A DNA stretch of 64,000 bases from an uncultured Bacteroides sp. (GTDB taxonomy: Bacteria > Bacteroidota > Bacteroidia > Bacteroidales > Bacteroidaceae), in NCBI GenBank assembly GCA_949296855.1, contig CASFRN010000093.1:1-64000 (forward strand), given 5' to 3'. This document shows, in pieces, positions 19,396 through 28,635 of this stretch. The notes under the pieces were generated by a model. It was not told the origin of the DNA. It did not search any database and saw nothing but the letters and a program-made list of their open reading frames with translations. The first letter of the stretch is position 1; each line of letters opens with the position of its first letter. The translations under genes and the position numbers were made by a program.

Positions 19396-20381
19396 GGTAT
19401 TCGTTAATTGTTCCTGTCTACAACCGTCCCGGTGAGGTGGACGAGTTGCTGGATAGTCTGACCCGGCAGCGGTTTCAGGATTTCGAAGTGTTGGTGGTAG
19501 AAGACGGATCTTCGGTTTCTTGCGAATCGATTGTCGGCAAGTATGCGGAAGCATTAAATATACATTATTTCTATAAGGCAAATTCCGGGCCGGGGCAGAC
19601 GCGGAACTATGGAGCCGAACGCAGTCATGGTGAATATCTGATTGTGTTGGATTCGGATTGCGTGCTTCCTCCGGGATATTTGGAAGCGGTAGAAGCCGAA
19701 TTGCGGCGAGAACCTGCCGATGCGTTCGGTGGGCCCGACCGTGCGCACGAATCCTTTACTTCGGTGCAGAAAGCTATTAATTACGCAATGACTTCTTTCT
19801 TTACGACTGGCGGCATACGTGGCGGTAAGAAGAAAATGGATAAGTTTTATCCGCGCAGTTTCAATATGGGAATACGCCGGGAGGTATATCAAGCCTTAGG
19901 TGGATTCTCGAAGATGCGCTTCGGTGAAGATATCGATTTCAGTATCCGTATTTTCAAGGCGGGTTACCGGTGCCGTTTGTTTCCTGAGGCATGGGTCTGG
20001 CATAAGCGGCGAACCGACTGGCGGAAGTTTTTCAAGCAGGTTTATAATTCAGGCATTGCGCGGATTAACCTTTATAAGAAATATCCGGAATCGCTGAAGT
20101 TAGTTCATACATTGCCTGCTGTGTTCACATTAGGTGTATGCGTCATTTTGGTTTTGTCTTTCTTCTGCCCATGGCTTTTGTCGGTTTTGGCGGCATTTGT
20201 ATTGATTATCCTGGCAGATGCTTCTGTTCAAAATAAAAGTCTTTTCATCGGTGTACTTTCTGTAATTGCTGCGTTTATCCAGTTGATAGGATACGGAACG
20301 GGCTTTCTTTCTGCATGGTGGAAGCGTTGCGTATGCAAGAAAGGAGAGTTTGCCGCTTTCGAAAAGAACTTTTATCAGTAA
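19392..20381 (+). CDS. Family 2 glycosyltransferase with C-terminal membrane helices
   Basis: The 329-residue product begins with a GT-A fold: [20 protein letters not shown], the nucleotide-binding VVEDGSS, the metal-binding [14 protein letters not shown] and a later [15 protein letters not shown] (ED acid). Two hydrophobic segments near residues 240-280 anchor it in the inner membrane. It probably transfers a sugar to a lipid or envelope glycan; donor and acceptor are unknown. It overlaps dedA by four bases and its stop shares one base with the radC start. Confidence 0.9.
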   Translation: MRYSLIVPVYNRPGEVDELLDSLTRQRFQDFEVLVVEDGSSVSCESIVGKYAEALNIHYFYKANSGPGQTRNYGAERSHGEYLIVLDSDCVLPPGYLEAVEAELRREPADAFGGPDRAHESFTSVQKAINYAMTSFFTTGGIRGGKKKMDKFYPRSFNMGIRREVYQALGGFSKMRFGEDIDFSIRIFKAGYRCRLFPEAWVWHKRRTDWRKFFKQVYNSGIARINLYKKYPESLKLVHTLPAVFTLGVCVILVLSFFCPWLLSVLAAFVLIILADASVQNKSLFIGVLSVIAAFIQLIGYGTGFLSAWWKRCVCKKGEFAAFEKNFYQ

Positions 20382-21073
20382 TGGATGAGAAATTGAATAT
20401 TAACCAGTGGGCGGAAGCAGACCGTCCGAGGGAGAAATTGATGCAGCAAGGTGCTTTCGCGTTGAGTAATGCGGAACTCCTTGCTATTTTAATAGGTTCG
20501 GGCAGTACCGAAGAGTCTGCAGTCGGGCTGATGCGTAAGATACTCGGCTGTTATCACAACAGTTTGAATGAATTGGGGAAAGCGAATATTGAAGATTTGT
20601 GCCGCTTCAAAGGCATCGGGCCTGCTAAAGCGGTGACTATCCTTGCCGCATCAGAATTGGGGAAACGGCGTATGGAAGAAGCGCCGAAAGAGCGTAAGCA
20701 AATACGATGTTCGAAAGATATTTATGAATTGTTTTATCCGCTGATGTGTGATTTGCCTGTGGAAGAGTGTTGGATATTGCTGCTTAACCAGTCTTCAAAG
20801 GTTATCGACCGCATCCGTGTCAGTCAGGGAGGGCTGGTTGCTACACAGGTGGATGTACGTTGTATCTTACGTGAAGCCTTGTTGAAGCGTGCCGTATCGT
20901 TGGTCTTATGCCACAATCATCCGTCGGGAAACATTGCCCCCAGTGTGGATGACGACCGCTTGACGCAAGCTGTCCGGCAAGCATCCGCAACGATGAACAT
21001 CCGTCTGCTCGACCATCTGATTGTTACTGATGGAGACTATTACAGCTATGCGGATGAGGGAAAGTTGGATTAA
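20381..21073 (+). CDS. radC: RadC family JAB-domain protein
   Basis: The start is set at 20381 ([19 protein letters not shown]), directly on the preceding stop (TAATG). The roughly 230-residue protein has the N-terminal RadC segment PREKLMQQGAFALSNAELLAILIGSG, a helix-hairpin-helix region (FKGIGPAKAVTILAA) and a C-terminal JAB/MPN fold. The latter has the metal motif LCHNHPSGNIAPSVDDD. Despite the name, a repair role is not established; members are often near mobile or defence genes, and a type III restriction-modification pair follows here. Confidence 0.92.
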   Translation: MDEKLNINQWAEADRPREKLMQQGAFALSNAELLAILIGSGSTEESAVGLMRKILGCYHNSLNELGKANIEDLCRFKGIGPAKAVTILAASELGKRRMEEAPKERKQIRCSKDIYELFYPLMCDLPVEECWILLLNQSSKVIDRIRVSQGGLVATQVDVRCILREALLKRAVSLVLCHNHPSGNIAPSVDDDRLTQAVRQASATMNIRLLDHLIVTDGDYYSYADEGKLD

Positions 21074-21123
21074 TTGGAAAACGTAACAGCATCGTTGCGG
21101 CAAAGACTTTCCGTATTCTATTC

Positions 21124-21154
21124 TTTGTAGAGGAAAAATATATTCGTAACTTTG
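21124..21154 (+). promoter_or_regulatory. Predicted promoter of the type III mod-res operon
   Basis: TTTG at 21124-21127, then 19 bases, then TAACTTTG at 21147-21154, a full consensus match. Transcription would start near 21161, downstream of the TTG (21152) and ATG (21158) that open the longest frame. This favours the ATG at 21203 as the mod start. Confidence 0.7.
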
Positions 21155-21202
21155 TCGATGTATTCACATAACAGAGGGAGTACCAATATAGAAGTAAGAA
21201 GT

Positions 21203-23125
21203 ATGATTAAAGGCATTATAGATTCTAACGAAACGGTGAAAGCTTCAGACCGTACTATCGGGATATTGCATCAATTTTTCTCTGATTGTTTCAATAATGA
21301 AGGTAAGTTCGATATTGAAAGGTTTAAGACTCGGATATCCGAAGAAGTAAGCATTATTGATGAAGGATATGAATTGAATTTCTTAGGGAAAAGTTATGCC
21401 CAGTTGCTGGCCTCCATTGACACGACTACGGTTATCGTACCAGACGTGGCGCACAATAGTAAGCCGGAGAACGCCGATAGCCAGAATATTTACATAAGCG
21501 GTGATAACATGGACGGTTTGAAGCATTTGTTGAAGTCGTATGCCGGAAAAGTGAAATGTATTTATATCGATCCGCCTTATAACACAGGTTCTGACGGCTT
21601 TGTTTATAATGATAACTTTAATTTTACATCCGAAGAACTTCAAGTAAAATTGAGCATTGATAAGGAGCAAGCTGATAAGATTCTGGATTTGACTAAACGC
21701 GGTTCCGCTTCTCATTCAGCATGGCTGATGTTTATGATGCCCCGCTTGGTGCTCGCTAAGGATTTGTTGACGGAAGACGGCGTGATTTTCATTTCCATAG
21801 ACGATAATGAGCAAGCCAATCTTAAATTGCTTTGCGACCATGTGTTCGGTGAAGAGAACTTGATTTCGGTTTTTTGCAAAAAAGGGACAGGCGCGAAACA
21901 AGACAGCACCCATTTTGCAAGAATCCATGAATATGTTATCTGTTATGCAAACTCAAAGTTTCAAGCGGGTGAAGAGGAAAAAGAAAATGATACATTTCCG
22001 TATACAGATAAAAATGGGCGGAAATTTAAAACCATGTTATTGAGGAAATGGGGAGATGCCGCTTCCAGAGAAGACCGTCCTAATATGTATTATCCCATTT
22101 ATTATAAGAACGGGTGTTATTCTTTGAAAGATGATTTAGGCGAAGGAACATCTGTTATCTATCCGATGATTGGCAAAAGCACGGCTGGACGATGGCGTTG
22201 GGGGAAAGACACGATGGACGATGCGATAAAAAAAGATTTGCTCGAAGCAAAAATAAAAGATAATGAGATAGTGCTTTACGAGAAAATATATGAACCTGAC
22301 GAGGATTGCGTCGCGACTAAATTATTTAATACATGGATAGACAATGTGAATGCGAAGTCCGGAAAGGCTTTATTGAAAGAATTGTTCGACGGTGAGTCTC
22401 CCTTTGAATACCCTAAACCGTTAGATTTAATAAAGTTGTTAGTCAAAATGGGAAATGCTATGGACGGCATTGTATTGGACTTCTTCTCAGGGTCTGCTAC
22501 AACGGCTCATGCCGTTATGCAAATGAATGCGGAGGATGGTGACCACAGAAGGTATATAATGATTCAGCTACCGGAAGCATGTAAAGACAAGTCGATAGCA
22601 CATAAAATGAAATTTAATACCATTGATGAAATCGGGCAAGATCGCATCAAGCGTGCGGCAAAAAAGATAAAGGATGAAACCGGTGCCGATATTGATTACG
22701 GATTCAAGCACTACACATTGGCAGAGCCTTCGGATAAGACTTTGGCAGAATTGGAAAACTTCAATCCGAAAACCTTGTTTGCCGATGAAAACCTGCTGGA
22801 CGAGTTTGGGAGAGACACGGTGCTGGAAACGTGGCAAGTGAATGACGGCTATGGATTCGGGGCAGAACACACACCGCTTGTATTGGATACATATACCGTT
22901 TATCTGATGGGAAAACATTTGTATATGACCGATCCCGGATTGACTGAAAAAGACATGGTGGCTTTAGTTGATAAATATTTAGGTGACACCGCTTTCAATC
23001 CGGAAAACATTGTGATTTTCGGTTATAGTTTCACGTTTACCCAAACAGAAATGTTGCGCAAGAACTTGGTTACGCTGAGAGACGGCGAAAAGAATCTGAA
23101 GATAAATCTTGATATCAGATATTGA
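21203..23125 (+). CDS. mod: Type III restriction-modification methyltransferase (Mod)
   Basis: With the start at 21203 (MIKGIIDSNETVKAS) the protein has about 640 residues. It shows beta-class N6-adenine methyltransferase order: the catalytic DPPYNTG at about 123-129, a central target-recognition region (about 230-400), then the S-adenosylmethionine motif VLDFFSGSATTAHA at about 425. Mod recognises the asymmetric site, methylates adenine, and supplies specificity to the Res subunit. No simple-sequence repeat that would suggest phase variation is visible. One base separates its stop from the res start. Confidence 0.93.
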   Translation: MIKGIIDSNETVKASDRTIGILHQFFSDCFNNEGKFDIERFKTRISEEVSIIDEGYELNFLGKSYAQLLASIDTTTVIVPDVAHNSKPENADSQNIYISGDNMDGLKHLLKSYAGKVKCIYIDPPYNTGSDGFVYNDNFNFTSEELQVKLSIDKEQADKILDLTKRGSASHSAWLMFMMPRLVLAKDLLTEDGVIFISIDDNEQANLKLLCDHVFGEENLISVFCKKGTGAKQDSTHFARIHEYVICYANSKFQAGEEEKENDTFPYTDKNGRKFKTMLLRKWGDAASREDRPNMYYPIYYKNGCYSLKDDLGEGTSVIYPMIGKSTAGRWRWGKDTMDDAIKKDLLEAKIKDNEIVLYEKIYEPDEDCVATKLFNTWIDNVNAKSGKALLKELFDGESPFEYPKPLDLIKLLVKMGNAMDGIVLDFFSGSATTAHAVMQMNAEDGDHRRYIMIQLPEACKDKSIAHKMKFNTIDEIGQDRIKRAAKKIKDETGADIDYGFKHYTLAEPSDKTLAELENFNPKTLFADENLLDEFGRDTVLETWQVNDGYGFGAEHTPLVLDTYTVYLMGKHLYMTDPGLTEKDMVALVDKYLGDTAFNPENIVIFGYSFTFTQTEMLRKNLVTLRDGEKNLKINLDIRY

Positions 23126-23126
23126 T

Positions 23127-26081
23127 ATGGAACTGATTTTGCAGACAGGATTGGAACATCAGCAAATACCGGTCGATTCTATTTGCGATGTATTATCGGG
23201 CGTTTTCATGAAACGTCCAGACCCTTATTACAGTAATCCGGAATTGGATCTGAAGGATGTGCAAATCGGGTATAACATCGACAAGGTACAAACCCGCAAC
23301 GGAATCAACCCGGCTATCCGTAATCAATCCCTTGCGGGCACGTGTCTGAATTTAGATGTCAAAATGGAAACCGGTACGGGCAAAACGTATGTCTATACCC
23401 ATACGATATATGAGTTGCACAAGCGTTATGGCATCAATAAATTTGTCATAGCCGTGCCTACTTTACCCATCAAGGCAGGTACCCAGTCGTTTATTGCCGA
23501 CCCGTATGTGCAGAAACATTTCAAGGACACTTGCGGGTACGGTACCAACATTGAATTATATGTATTAAATGCGGTCAAACCGAAGAAAAAGGGACGCCAT
23601 TTTTTCCCTTCTGCCATCCGTGCCTTTGTTGAAAGCTCTTGCCAGATGAAAAACAGAATTTATGTTTTGTTGGTCAATTTGTCTTTGCTCACATCGGGCA
23701 ATCAGCTTCGCCGGAAAGATTACGATTACGGTGTTCATGGTTTTTACCGTCCGTTTGATGCCATCCGCGCCACGCGCCCTTTCGTCATTATCGACGAGCC
23801 GCATAAATTTTCAAAAGGACAGAAGGGCTTTTCCGTCATCCAAGAAGAACTGAAGCCTCAGTGCATCATTCGTTTCGGGGCGACATTCCCATTCATAGCC
23901 AAAGGAAAGGGAAAAAACAAAGTGCCGCAAAGGGATTACGAAAACCTCTTGTACGATTTGAACGCTTGCACGGCTTTTAATAAGAACTTAATAAAGGGAG
24001 TGGCAAAAGAACATTTCCAGCCTGAAGACTCGAAAGACGAGAAGATAAAGATTACAGCCATCGAAAACAAGAAAAGCGTTACATTCACCCACCAAACCCT
24101 GAAGGGCAATAAGTCTTTTACGCTTCATGCCGGAGATTCTATGGGAATCATCAGCGAGAAGATGTCGGGGCTGACGGTAAACGGAATCGGGAAAGGGAGC
24201 ATTACTCTGTCCAACGGGCAGGAGAAAAAAACAGGTGAGGAATTTCAGGCGAATGCCTATTCGTCTTCTTATCAAGAACAAATGTTACGCCTTGCCCTGC
24301 AACGGCATTTTGAAACCGAAAGGAAAAATTTCGAGCGAGGAATCCGGATCAAGACGTTGGCGTTGTTTTTCATCGACAATATAGAGTCGTACCGCGGAGA
24401 TAGGGAAGGAAACGGTGCCTGGTTACGGGATACGTTCGACCGGCTTCTTACAGAAGAACTAGACAAGGAGTTGGAAAAAGATAATTCGAGTGCGTATTGC
24501 GCTTATTTGGAAGCGAGCAAAGCGGATATTGCCGCATGCAGGGCTGGTTATTTCGCTCAAGACAATCAAGACACCGACGAAGCGATAGCTAAAGAAGTTG
24601 ATGATATTTTGCACAACAAGAAAGAGCTCTTGTCATTCTATAAAGCCGATGGTTCTATCAATACCCGCCGTTTCTTGTTTTCGAAATGGACCCTGAAAGA
24701 AGGCTGGGACAATCCAAATGTCTTTACCATCGCAAAGCTGCGTTCGAGCGGTAGCGAAAACAGCAAGTTGCAAGAAGTGGGGCGTGGACTGAGGCTTCCT
24801 GTAGATGAATATGGCAACCGGATAAGCAATGAGGAATTCATGTTGAACTACATTGTCGATTTCTCGGATGCCGATTTTGCCGACAAACTGGTTAGACAGA
24901 TTAATGAAGATTTGCCGTTTGATGTGACGTCTGTTCTTCCGGCAAAAGAGATAGAACGTGTAGCCTTGATGAGGGAAATGGACTCTATGGAGTTGATGAT
25001 GGCTCTGTATACCAAGAAATACATCACTGACATAAAGGGCACTCTGAATCCGGAAAAACTTGTAGAATTCTTTGAAGAATACCCCGAATTCAATACCGGC
25101 GTAAGCAAATCGAAGATTGTCGACCGAAACAAGCATACTACCAACACCGTCAGGGTTCGTAAAGCTCAGTTCGAGGAACTGCGTGGTCTTTGGGAGGTCT
25201 TAAACCGAAAATATATCCTGCTTTTCGAACCTGACGTAAACCGCCTGATTGAAGAAAGCTTTCTTTCCGTTTTAGAGAATGACGTATTCGGCTATCAGAC
25301 GGTAAAGAGTGAACGTTCTGTAATCGACACGTCAAAAGGACGTGCAGATGTTGTTTCCGAATCGGGAGTAGAATATCTCGTTACAGGAAGGAAAATGCCT
25401 TATCGGGATTTTCTGGTAAGGGCGAATAAGGCTACGTCGGTACCAGTCCGCGTTATTCACGAAGCGATATGCCGTTATGCGGACAAACATGGGTTGAATA
25501 ATGCTTTCATCAACGAAGATTCCTTGTCGCGCCTGATACAAGCATTCGAGGAATGGAAATGCAGCAACCTGCAAGGCAGGTTCAAGTACAAGAAAGCCGA
25601 TTACGAAACAAAGGCTACCGCGCTTACGAATAAAGACGGTTCGATGAAGCCCGAAATTGTACAAGGGGCTATCGGTATTCATTTGGAAGCGGGTATTGTG
25701 TCCGAAAAATATTTGTACGATGCCATTGCTTATGATTCGGATTTAGAGAAAGCGAACATCAAAAGTGAAATAGAAGAAGTGATTGTTTACGGCAAAATCC
25801 CACGCCGCAGCATTTCTATTCCCACTATTGCCAATAGTTCGTATAATCCCGATTTTATGTATGTTGTCAGAAAGAAAAACGGAGATAAAGAATTGAATGT
25901 CGTTATAGAGACCAAGGATGTGGAAAACAAAGCGAATTTGCGTGGCAATGAATTAGCGAAAATCAATAGTGCCCGTTCGTTTTTTGAGCAATTGAAGCTG
26001 GACGGATATAACATTCATTTCAAGACACAGCTTAATAATAAAGGAATGAAAGCCATTATCTCTGAATTGTTGATGAAGTAA
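23127..26081 (+). CDS. res: Type III restriction endonuclease subunit (Res)
   Basis: The start at 23127 (MELILQTGLEHQQIPV) follows mod by one base. The 984-residue protein is a superfamily 2 helicase-nuclease: Walker A METGTGKTYVY (about 80-90), DEAD-like VIIDEPHKF (about 220), FGATFP, and a late motif VI in LQEVGRGLRLPVDEYG after KEGWDNPNVF. The C-terminus has a PD-(D/E)xK core (NPDF near 906, VIETKD near 925). It translocates or slides on DNA and cuts unmodified sites together with Mod. All key motifs are present, so the system looks intact. Confidence 0.93.
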   Translation: MELILQTGLEHQQIPVDSICDVLSGVFMKRPDPYYSNPELDLKDVQIGYNIDKVQTRNGINPAIRNQSLAGTCLNLDVKMETGTGKTYVYTHTIYELHKRYGINKFVIAVPTLPIKAGTQSFIADPYVQKHFKDTCGYGTNIELYVLNAVKPKKKGRHFFPSAIRAFVESSCQMKNRIYVLLVNLSLLTSGNQLRRKDYDYGVHGFYRPFDAIRATRPFVIIDEPHKFSKGQKGFSVIQEELKPQCIIRFGATFPFIAKGKGKNKVPQRDYENLLYDLNACTAFNKNLIKGVAKEHFQPEDSKDEKIKITAIENKKSVTFTHQTLKGNKSFTLHAGDSMGIISEKMSGLTVNGIGKGSITLSNGQEKKTGEEFQANAYSSSYQEQMLRLALQRHFETERKNFERGIRIKTLALFFIDNIESYRGDREGNGAWLRDTFDRLLTEELDKELEKDNSSAYCAYLEASKADIAACRAGYFAQDNQDTDEAIAKEVDDILHNKKELLSFYKADGSINTRRFLFSKWTLKEGWDNPNVFTIAKLRSSGSENSKLQEVGRGLRLPVDEYGNRISNEEFMLNYIVDFSDADFADKLVRQINEDLPFDVTSVLPAKEIERVALMREMDSMELMMALYTKKYITDIKGTLNPEKLVEFFEEYPEFNTGVSKSKIVDRNKHTTNTVRVRKAQFEELRGLWEVLNRKYILLFEPDVNRLIEESFLSVLENDVFGYQTVKSERSVIDTSKGRADVVSESGVEYLVTGRKMPYRDFLVRANKATSVPVRVIHEAICRYADKHGLNNAFINEDSLSRLIQAFEEWKCSNLQGRFKYKKADYETKATALTNKDGSMKPEIVQGAIGIHLEAGIVSEKYLYDAIAYDSDLEKANIKSEIEEVIVYGKIPRRSISIPTIANSSYNPDFMYVVRKKNGDKELNVVIETKDVENKANLRGNELAKINSARSFFEQLKLDGYNIHFKTQLNNKGMKAIISELLMK

Positions 26082-26206
26082 AAGAAGTAAAAACAAGAAA
26101 ACAGTCTCTAAATTCCGTTTTCATAAACTGTAATATTGTAACGTAATGGATATAGGAGAAGTTAATTCTTCATTGTCAATTGATATGGAGTGTGCACTTT
26201 TTTTTC

Positions 26207-26214
26207 TATATTTG
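26207..26214 (+). promoter_or_regulatory. Predicted -7 box for the DUF59-lpxH pair
   Basis: TATATTTG matches TAnnTTTG. It lies 28 bases before the chosen start at 26242 and inside the longer frame, which argues against starts upstream. A well-spaced TTG is lacking. Confidence 0.5.
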
Positions 26215-26241
26215 CGCCATAATCTAAATAGTTTACGAGAC

Positions 26242-26562
26242 ATGGATAATGATGAAAAGCTGAAGATAGAAGAGCGTATTGTTGATATGCTGAAAACCGT
26301 TTACGACCCTGAGATTCCGGTTAATGTATATGATTTGGGGTTGATTTACAAGATAGACTTGCAAGATGACGGAGATGTGTCAATAGATATGACCTTGACT
26401 GCTCCCAATTGTCCTGCCGCCGACTTTATAATGGAAGATATCCGCCAAAAGATAGAATCGGTGGAGGGGGTGAAGGCGGCACAAATCAATTTGGTGTTCG
26501 AACCCGAATGGGATAAGGACATGATGAGTGAGGAAGCGAAATTAGAGTTGGGATTCTTATAA
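26242..26562 (+). CDS. DUF59 (MIP18/SufT-like) iron-sulfur assembly factor
   Basis: The 106-residue product from the ATG at 26242 (MDNDEKLKIEERIVDML) fits the DUF59 fold: TVYDPEIPVNVYDLGLIYKI at the start, then MTLTAPNCPAADFI with the conserved Cys, and VFEPEWDKDMMSEEAKLELGF at the end. These are hallmarks of SufT/PaaD-like proteins that help iron-sulfur cluster delivery. The upstream in-frame ATG at 26146 would precede the -7 box. It is followed by the lpxH-like gene after 10 bp. Confidence 0.9.
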   Translation: MDNDEKLKIEERIVDMLKTVYDPEIPVNVYDLGLIYKIDLQDDGDVSIDMTLTAPNCPAADFIMEDIRQKIESVEGVKAAQINLVFEPEWDKDMMSEEAKLELGFL

Positions 26563-26572
26563 GTAAAAAACG

Positions 26573-27349
26573 ATGGATGCGATGAAGAATGTTTATTTCC
26601 TGTCGGACGCACATTTAGGTTCGCGGGCTATTCCGCATAGCCGTACCCAAGAACGGCGTTTGGTGAACTTTTTGGATAGCATCAAAGAACGTGCGGCAGC
26701 GGTATATCTGTTAGGTGATATGTTCGATTTTTGGTATGAGTTCAAATTAGTAGTGCCCAAAGGTTATACCCGTTTCTTAGGGAAACTTTCCGAGTTGACC
26801 GATAGGGGTGTGGAAGTGCATTTCTTCATCGGGAACCATGACATTTGGTGCGGTGACTATTTAGAGAAAGAGTGCGGGGTGATTTTGCACCGGGAGTCGT
26901 TGACCTGTGAGATTTATGGGAAAGAGTTCTTTTTGTCGCATGGCGACGGGTTGGGAGACGACGACCGCAGTTTCCGCTTCCTGCGCACGGTTTTTCATAG
27001 CCATACATTGCAGCGTATGTTTTCCGCTTTGCATCCGCGCTGGAGTATAGAACTGGGTTTGGAATGGGCAAAGCATAGCCGTCTGAAGCGGGAAGGCGGT
27101 AAGGAACCGCCTTATATGGGCGAAGACAAGGAACCTTTGGTATTGTTTGCCAAAGATTATCTGAAGACTCATCCCACCATTAATTATTTTATGTTCGGCC
27201 ATCGGCATATCATGCTTGACTTGATGTTGAGCCGTACCTCGCGTATGCTTATCTTAGGCGATTGGATTTCGGATTTCTCGTATGCCGTATTCGACGGCGA
27301 GAACCTTTTCTTGGAGCAGTTTATTGAGGGGGAAACGGAAGTGAGATAA
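26573..27349 (+). CDS. lpxH: UDP-2,3-diacylglucosamine diphosphatase (LpxH-like calcineurin phosphoesterase)
   Basis: The 258-residue protein has all metallophosphoesterase motifs: FLSDAHLG, LLGDMFDFWYEF, FIGNHDIW, SHGDGLGDDD and FGHRH. This spacing and the FWYEF stretch match Bacteroidetes LpxH-type enzymes, which hydrolyse UDP-2,3-diacylglucosamine to lipid X in lipid A synthesis at the inner membrane. Starts at 26573 (MDAMKN) or 26582 (MKNVYF) are both possible. It follows the DUF59 gene by 10 bp. Confidence 0.88.
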   Translation: MDAMKNVYFLSDAHLGSRAIPHSRTQERRLVNFLDSIKERAAAVYLLGDMFDFWYEFKLVVPKGYTRFLGKLSELTDRGVEVHFFIGNHDIWCGDYLEKECGVILHRESLTCEIYGKEFFLSHGDGLGDDDRSFRFLRTVFHSHTLQRMFSALHPRWSIELGLEWAKHSRLKREGGKEPPYMGEDKEPLVLFAKDYLKTHPTINYFMFGHRHIMLDLMLSRTSRMLILGDWISDFSYAVFDGENLFLEQFIEGETEVR

Positions 27350-27393
27350 ATTTTAACTATTCATGCGAATCAGGAGTTAGAGGGAGTTATGTT

Positions 27394-28030
27394 TCACTTC
27401 GCTCGCAGAAGTTAAGGGACATTTGCTGAATATCACAGGCCGGTTTCTGGATATGGAAACGGTCAATTACCCTTTGGGCTTTCGGAAATGCGACAGAAAC
27501 AATCTTACGCATTGAATCGGAAAGGTCAAGGGGCACTTCCTTCACTTTCATGCGTTTCTCCTCGTCTATGATAAGGTGTGACCTTATGTTTTCGGAAACA
27601 ACAGCTATGAGTCGGCATGGCCGAACTGGTTTCAGCCACGGAAGCCGCTCAGCGTTTCCTTGTATTGTTTCTCACAGGTATGTGCATTTATGTGGTAGAA
27701 TATTTCAAGCGTATGGCTGGTCACAGGGGATGTCTCCATACGTCTCTTTTAAAAAAAACGAACTCCTTAGAGTAACGGGTTCCTTTGCAGGCGATGTCAA
27801 GGCTGACCAGAAAGCTGAAACTTTTACCTGTATGCAGGTTGGTTCACCAGCGGCGGCGTATGACTGGTATGATTTTGTGGTCGTGTATCGGGAAATCGGT
27901 CACATTCACAGCCTCCATGAAGCCTTTGGACTTAAAATTAGCATTTGATGACAACACCGCATTCATTAGCTTGTCGAGATGAACATGAATCTCTGTCGGA
28001 CTCTGTTGCACACCTGTTATCTCAACAGCA
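27394..28030 (-). mobile_element. Degenerate ISAon1-type transposase remnant
   Basis: Reading leftward, conceptual translation gives pieces of an ISAon1-family DDE transposase. First comes an N-terminal-region block (TEIHVHLDKLMNAVL, FKSKGFMEAVNVTDFPI, IRRRW, then KGTRYSKEF). After several stops and frame changes comes a later block near 27410-27550 with LDLSDSMRKIVSVAFPKAQRVIDRFHIQK. No intact frame remains. Family assignment is from memory of such transposases. Its first residues are joined in frame to the EcoRII-like endonuclease fragment upstream. Confidence 0.7.
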
Positions 28031-28630
28031 GTAAATATGGTAGCCAAATGATGTTCCAATGACTTTCCCGCACGAGATTTCCGATGGTTGAGAATGATAT
28101 TGGAAAATTTAATCAATTCTTGACAATTAGGAAACGGCGCACTGTAAACAGGGGCATAAATTTTTTCCTCAAAACCCCGGAACAAGGAGTATTCGGTATC
28201 TATCCATTTCAAGAGTTGGATATCAGGTATTTTGCAAATTTCTACGTCTGTAATCTTATGACTGTTATTATAAATATCTTGTGCTAATTTTGCCATTTGC
28301 TTTGTTTCCGGGAAATCTGTATATAAAGCTACCAGTTCTTGAATGCTGGTTTCCAGTAGCCTTTCAGGAGTGTTAGCCGAAGCAATGTCAATCAATTGAT
28401 TGGTCATTTCTGGCGAAAAAATCATCTTGCCATTTTACCGTAACAAATTTATCCTTGTTTTCACCTTTCACTCCAGGGGTATCGAATAAGAGAGCAGCGG
28501 TACATTTAGGTATATAAAAACCCGCTTGATGCGAACTATTCTTGCCTGTATCATTAGCTGTTATGAAACGGCAAAAAGCATGTTTTGCAGATTGAACTTT
28601 TGCTATCGCACTATTTAAGATTTCACTCAT
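28024..28630 (-). pseudogene. EcoRII-type restriction endonuclease, truncated and split
   Basis: The N-terminal piece (from 28630) shows FITANDTGKNSSHQAGFYIP, matching the EcoRII N-terminal effector domain (ANDTG...HQxGxYIP). It stops at 28388, and an overlapping frame beginning at 28425 continues with a C-terminal-domain part (DTEYSLF, then NHRKSRAGKSLEHHLATIF, the EcoRII catalytic block). About 100 residues of the N-terminal domain are missing at the junction. The protein is cut right after the catalytic block by the transposase remnant. It follows the dcm-like pseudogene by 5 bp. A working CCWGG-type endonuclease is unlikely. Confidence 0.75.
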
Positions 28631-28635
28631 AAGCC

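Noticed and set aside
21152..21202. Longer start of the mod gene (TTG or ATG before 21203)
   Set aside because: It lies upstream of or on the predicted transcription start of a consensus promoter.
27550..27948. Plus-strand frame of 132 codons
   Set aside because: It is antisense to the recognisable transposase remnant and shows no family pattern.
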